Assembly: GCF_018691265.1 (NCBI RefSeq)
Contig: NW_024881283.1
Location: forward strand, 4,189,731 to 4,253,730
DNA length: 64,000 nucleotides
Direction: 5' to 3'
From: Tyto alba
Taxonomy: Eukaryota > Chordata > Aves > Strigiformes > Tytonidae
Shown in pieces: positions 61,186 through 64,000 of this stretch. A program made the translations under genes and the position numbers. How positions within the stretch are numbered: the first letter of the stretch is position 1; each line of letters starts with the position of its first letter. Under the pieces are notes generated by a model. The model had not been told where the DNA came from. It ran no database searches and saw only the letters and a list, made by a program, of their open reading frames with translations.

Positions 61186-64000
61186 CATCTTTCCAGCACA
61201 CACATATATGTCTGAAGCAGGCTGAGGAAAGGCTTCAAATATGTTTCCCACATATCAGAACATTAGAACAAACAACAGGAGAACAAGTCACAGTGAAAGC
61301 AAGTGCTGGTCCTTTGTGGTTTAGAGAACTGCCCATTGGAGAGTATATCAAAGCACCGTGTCCTCATATCTTCTGCAACAGTGAAAAATCAGCAGTTACT
61401 CTTTCATGTGCAGGCTAGGTCCAGGGTGCCCTGTGCTGGCTCTTGCTCAACCTGAGGCTTCTTCTACCTTCTTGGGAAGAAGCATAACCTTTTCCAAAAG
61501 GATGCTTTGCCTTTTCATTTCCCTTTCCAGGAGCTGAAGAGGAACCCACTGTCTCCTTCCCCAGATGCTTGGTTCCCAGACATGAAAGAATCTGTCTCCA
61601 TTGATTTTTCCCTTATCCTACATAAAGTTTCTTTACTCTCTTCTGTGCAGCTAACTCAAGTCCTAGACTGACCCTCCAATTCTGACACCCTTAGAAGTCA
61701 ACTGTTAATTATAATTACTTTTCAGAATATACCCAGAACAGAGTCCTGCCTCTGCCAAGCGCACCCTAATTAAGCTGTTTCTCTACTAAGTGCAGTTCAC
61801 TCCCCTTTGGCACGCAATGCATGATTACAGTTAATTTGTTGCTTTTCCAAGCTGTCATGAGAAATAGAGCTTCCAGGAAAAAAAAAGGGCCCAGTCTCTA
61901 CTCCCAGTGCCCTGAACAAGGCAAATGATGAAAAAAGTCAATAACACAGCAGGATCCTTTGCTTTCTTCCAGTAACTGATCTCGTCGGCAGTATCTTTGT
62001 CAATGTCTTCAGTCCTCTTAGACCTCACGTCCTTGCTGATCCAAGATACTACTTGAACTGCCTCCTCCAGCTGGCTGACACTGAGAGCTCTGGGTGAGAG
62101 CTGGTGGCACGGTGGCTACAGGAGGTCACAGGTGTATTAACAGGGCTGCATACATCTGGAGCAGGAGTAGCCCTGGCTGCAAACCCTACCCAAGCTCAAC
62201 TATATATGTATCTCAACTAACTCAGAAGACGTTGTTTCAATCTTGGTGACGGGACATTCCTCTGAACGATCACAACAAACAACACGACACCCAGCAAAGA
62301 CGATGAGGGAACACAAATCATTCCTACAATTAGCCAATAATGACGATGAAACATTTCTAGAATAATTTTGAAGGTTCCAATGCATACGTCAATGATTTAT
62401 CTCATTCTGGATTAATATGGCTTCTGGGCCAGAATACAGCTGCTACTGAACAGAGCACAGATAATTTGTACAATTCAGGAAAAGATAAATAGTTTTGGAG
62501 CCAGATCCCCCACTGATATCAAAAGGCAGAACATCTTTTCCTGCCCCACTACTTCATGCTGTCATTTCAAAAGTGCAACCTGGCCCTGGCTCCTGATGGA
62601 GCCTTGGGGCAGAATTGTCAGACAAGTACAGTAACCTCTGCTGGAATTCAGGATAACATTAATTCGGTACCCATATATAAAAAATATAGCCAGGGGTCTT
62701 CAGAGACCGTAACCCGTCAGAGCCTCTTTCCAGTTCCAAAATACATTGACTTAGTTCTGACTCACGGACCAACATGCCAGAACGCAGCATCTCTCCCTGC
62801 AGCATCACAGCTTCCCTTCATGGTCTCCCACGTAGTCCTGGCTAGCTTGTGGGAGCTGACACACAGCTAGTTACAGAGTCAAAACCTCTCCCATTTGTGT
62901 TTGTCAGGTTGCTCCATGCAGGTTTTCTGTATGACCATAGAGCCTCCCTCATACAACTGCAGCTTGCATGAACATAGCAAGACTTCACCTGAATCAGACT
63001 TCTTGTGTCTGCAGTGAGCCTGGCATGAAGCACCATCTCTGATGGCCTTATGCAATTTCCCTCTTTCACACTGCTGGTTTGGCATAAAGAGAAGTGAGCC
63101 AAAGCTCACTCCCTTCGACATCATCTGGCCCCAATGTAGCTCTCTGCAGGCACCATCTCTGCTGGTGGCTTGGGAACATCTGGACACCAGCCTTTCTCAG
63201 CAGAGCATGTATTCAAGCAGGGAATTCCACCCACCTCTTTTTCCACCCACTCTCATCTTTGCTGGGTGTCATCTCGAATCATTCCAAGTTTATATAATCA
63301 TATATAACAATGGGGCATGTTGTGAGGCACGAAGCAGGCTATCACTATTGGCTTTGAATATCCTTCTTCAAGGTTGGGACAGTTCTTGCACAAATGCAAT
63401 TACCACAGCAAGGTGTAGTACCTCCTACAGGGTGATTCACCGAGCTGTCACAGCTCTCAGGGGATACCTCAGCCCAGGGCTACCTGCCTTCTGTCAGAAA
63501 GAAACTTTTCTGAAAAGCAGAAAAGAGAGAGAGAGGAGACACGCTGGCCACATGGCACACTAGGTAATTGCACAGCTCCTGGACTCTATATAGCAAAACA
63601 TTCACCCATGTGTACTGTCTACATCAATGGATTATAATACACATCTGCCTACCTGGGATATTCGAAATAAATTCTGTAGAAAGATAGGGAAATACATGGA
63701 GTTTGAGCTGTTTTGCAAAACTAGCCACTTTTTGGAGTATGGGAAGGTGTAAGTCCTATAGAAAGAAACAGAAGGGCAGGGTGCAAGGAAGGCAAAGGTA
63801 GCAATACATTTATTTATTACATGATTCCTAGGTAATAAAATGCATTTATCTGCCATTTTTTTTCTGCACTTTGTCCTGCAAGACTTTGGAAGAGCAGACT
63901 TCCAAAGTCCCAGAGCAACTTAATTCAGTTAATGCTTTTCTCTTCTTCCTAAAGACATTATCACCCAGGGTGCATGACATTTTTGTTCTAGACTGTGACT
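61186..64000. other. Unique DNA, no gene seen
   Basis: The frame 63042-63563 (173 codons, plus) and opposing minus frames at 62842-63187 are unrecognised and overlap each other. GGAGCCAGATCCCCCACTGA at 62498 resembles an arm of an old amniote repeat. A perfect small hairpin lies at 63882-63909. Nothing else is supported. Confidence 0.55.
63882..63909. repeat. Perfect 11-bp inverted repeat, 6-base loop
   Basis: GACTTTGGAAG (63882-63892) and CTTCCAAAGTC (63899-63909) are exact reverse complements around AGCAGA. No T-run or gene end is next to it, and this is eukaryotic DNA, so it is not called a terminator. It is too short for a typical microRNA precursor. Confidence 0.8.

Noticed and set aside
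60656..61225. 189-codon plus-strand frame
   Set aside because: No domain is visible and about the last quarter is Ile/Tyr/Phe-rich translation of an AT-rich triplet tract.
63042..63563. 173-codon plus-strand frame
   Set aside because: Unrecognised peptide, overlapping open minus-strand frames, and no splice or conservation evidence.
1..64000. CRISPR arrays, operons, prokaryotic promoters and terminators
   Set aside because: No spaced direct-repeat array or compact gene organisation exists and the repeat content is that of a vertebrate nuclear genome.

Overview
The window reads as non-coding vertebrate nuclear DNA, most likely from a bird. Moderate GC, stop codons in every frame, many short repeat relics and no compact gene array rule out a prokaryote, plasmid or phage. 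The avian call rests on two long terminal repeats of a family I recognise as typical of bird class III (ERVL-type) endogenous retroviruses (49741-50349 and 55122-55702), on CR1-type LINE fragments, and on the mix of ancient amniote repeat relics with few mammal-type repeats. These family names come from memory of consensus sequences; no database search was run.

No complete protein-coding gene could be supported. Open frames are mostly 60-120 codons, resemble no protein family I recognise, usually overlap one another on both strands, and lack a consistent exon structure. Two short segments have exon-like borders and are listed as low-confidence candidates: 30376-30525 on the minus strand and 828-986 on the plus strand. 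No tRNA, rRNA or other standard RNA gene was recognised. The window is best read as intergenic or deep-intronic DNA.

Layout. 1-11130 is mostly unique sequence with an ancient MIR/L2-like relic (5690-6025) and a possible old LINE tail (9480-9800). 11130-11625 is a nearly pure pyrimidine tract containing an uninterrupted hexanucleotide array. 11626-26250 has homopolymers (including a 23-base G run), an old CR1 relic (13892-14265), a foldback repeat relic (16584-16826) and a diverged repeat pair 1.37 kb apart (19516/20887). 26250-38260 has a CR1 tail, MIR-like relics, the minus-strand candidate exon, an L3/CR1-like LINE tail and a second foldback relic. 38260-49740 is largely unique, with one perfect 26-bp tandem duplication. 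49741-55702 is the liveliest part: a CpG-poor solo LTR, a strong long inverted repeat just downstream, and a CpG-rich, apparently younger solo LTR of the same broad family. 55703-64000 is again largely unique, with an AT-rich trinucleotide tract near 61.1 kb.

I found no convincing new gene system. The observations most worth checking are the long inverted repeat at 50358-50710, the hexamer/pyrimidine tract, the paired diverged repeats near 19.5 and 20.9 kb, and the minus-strand candidate exon near 30.4 kb.
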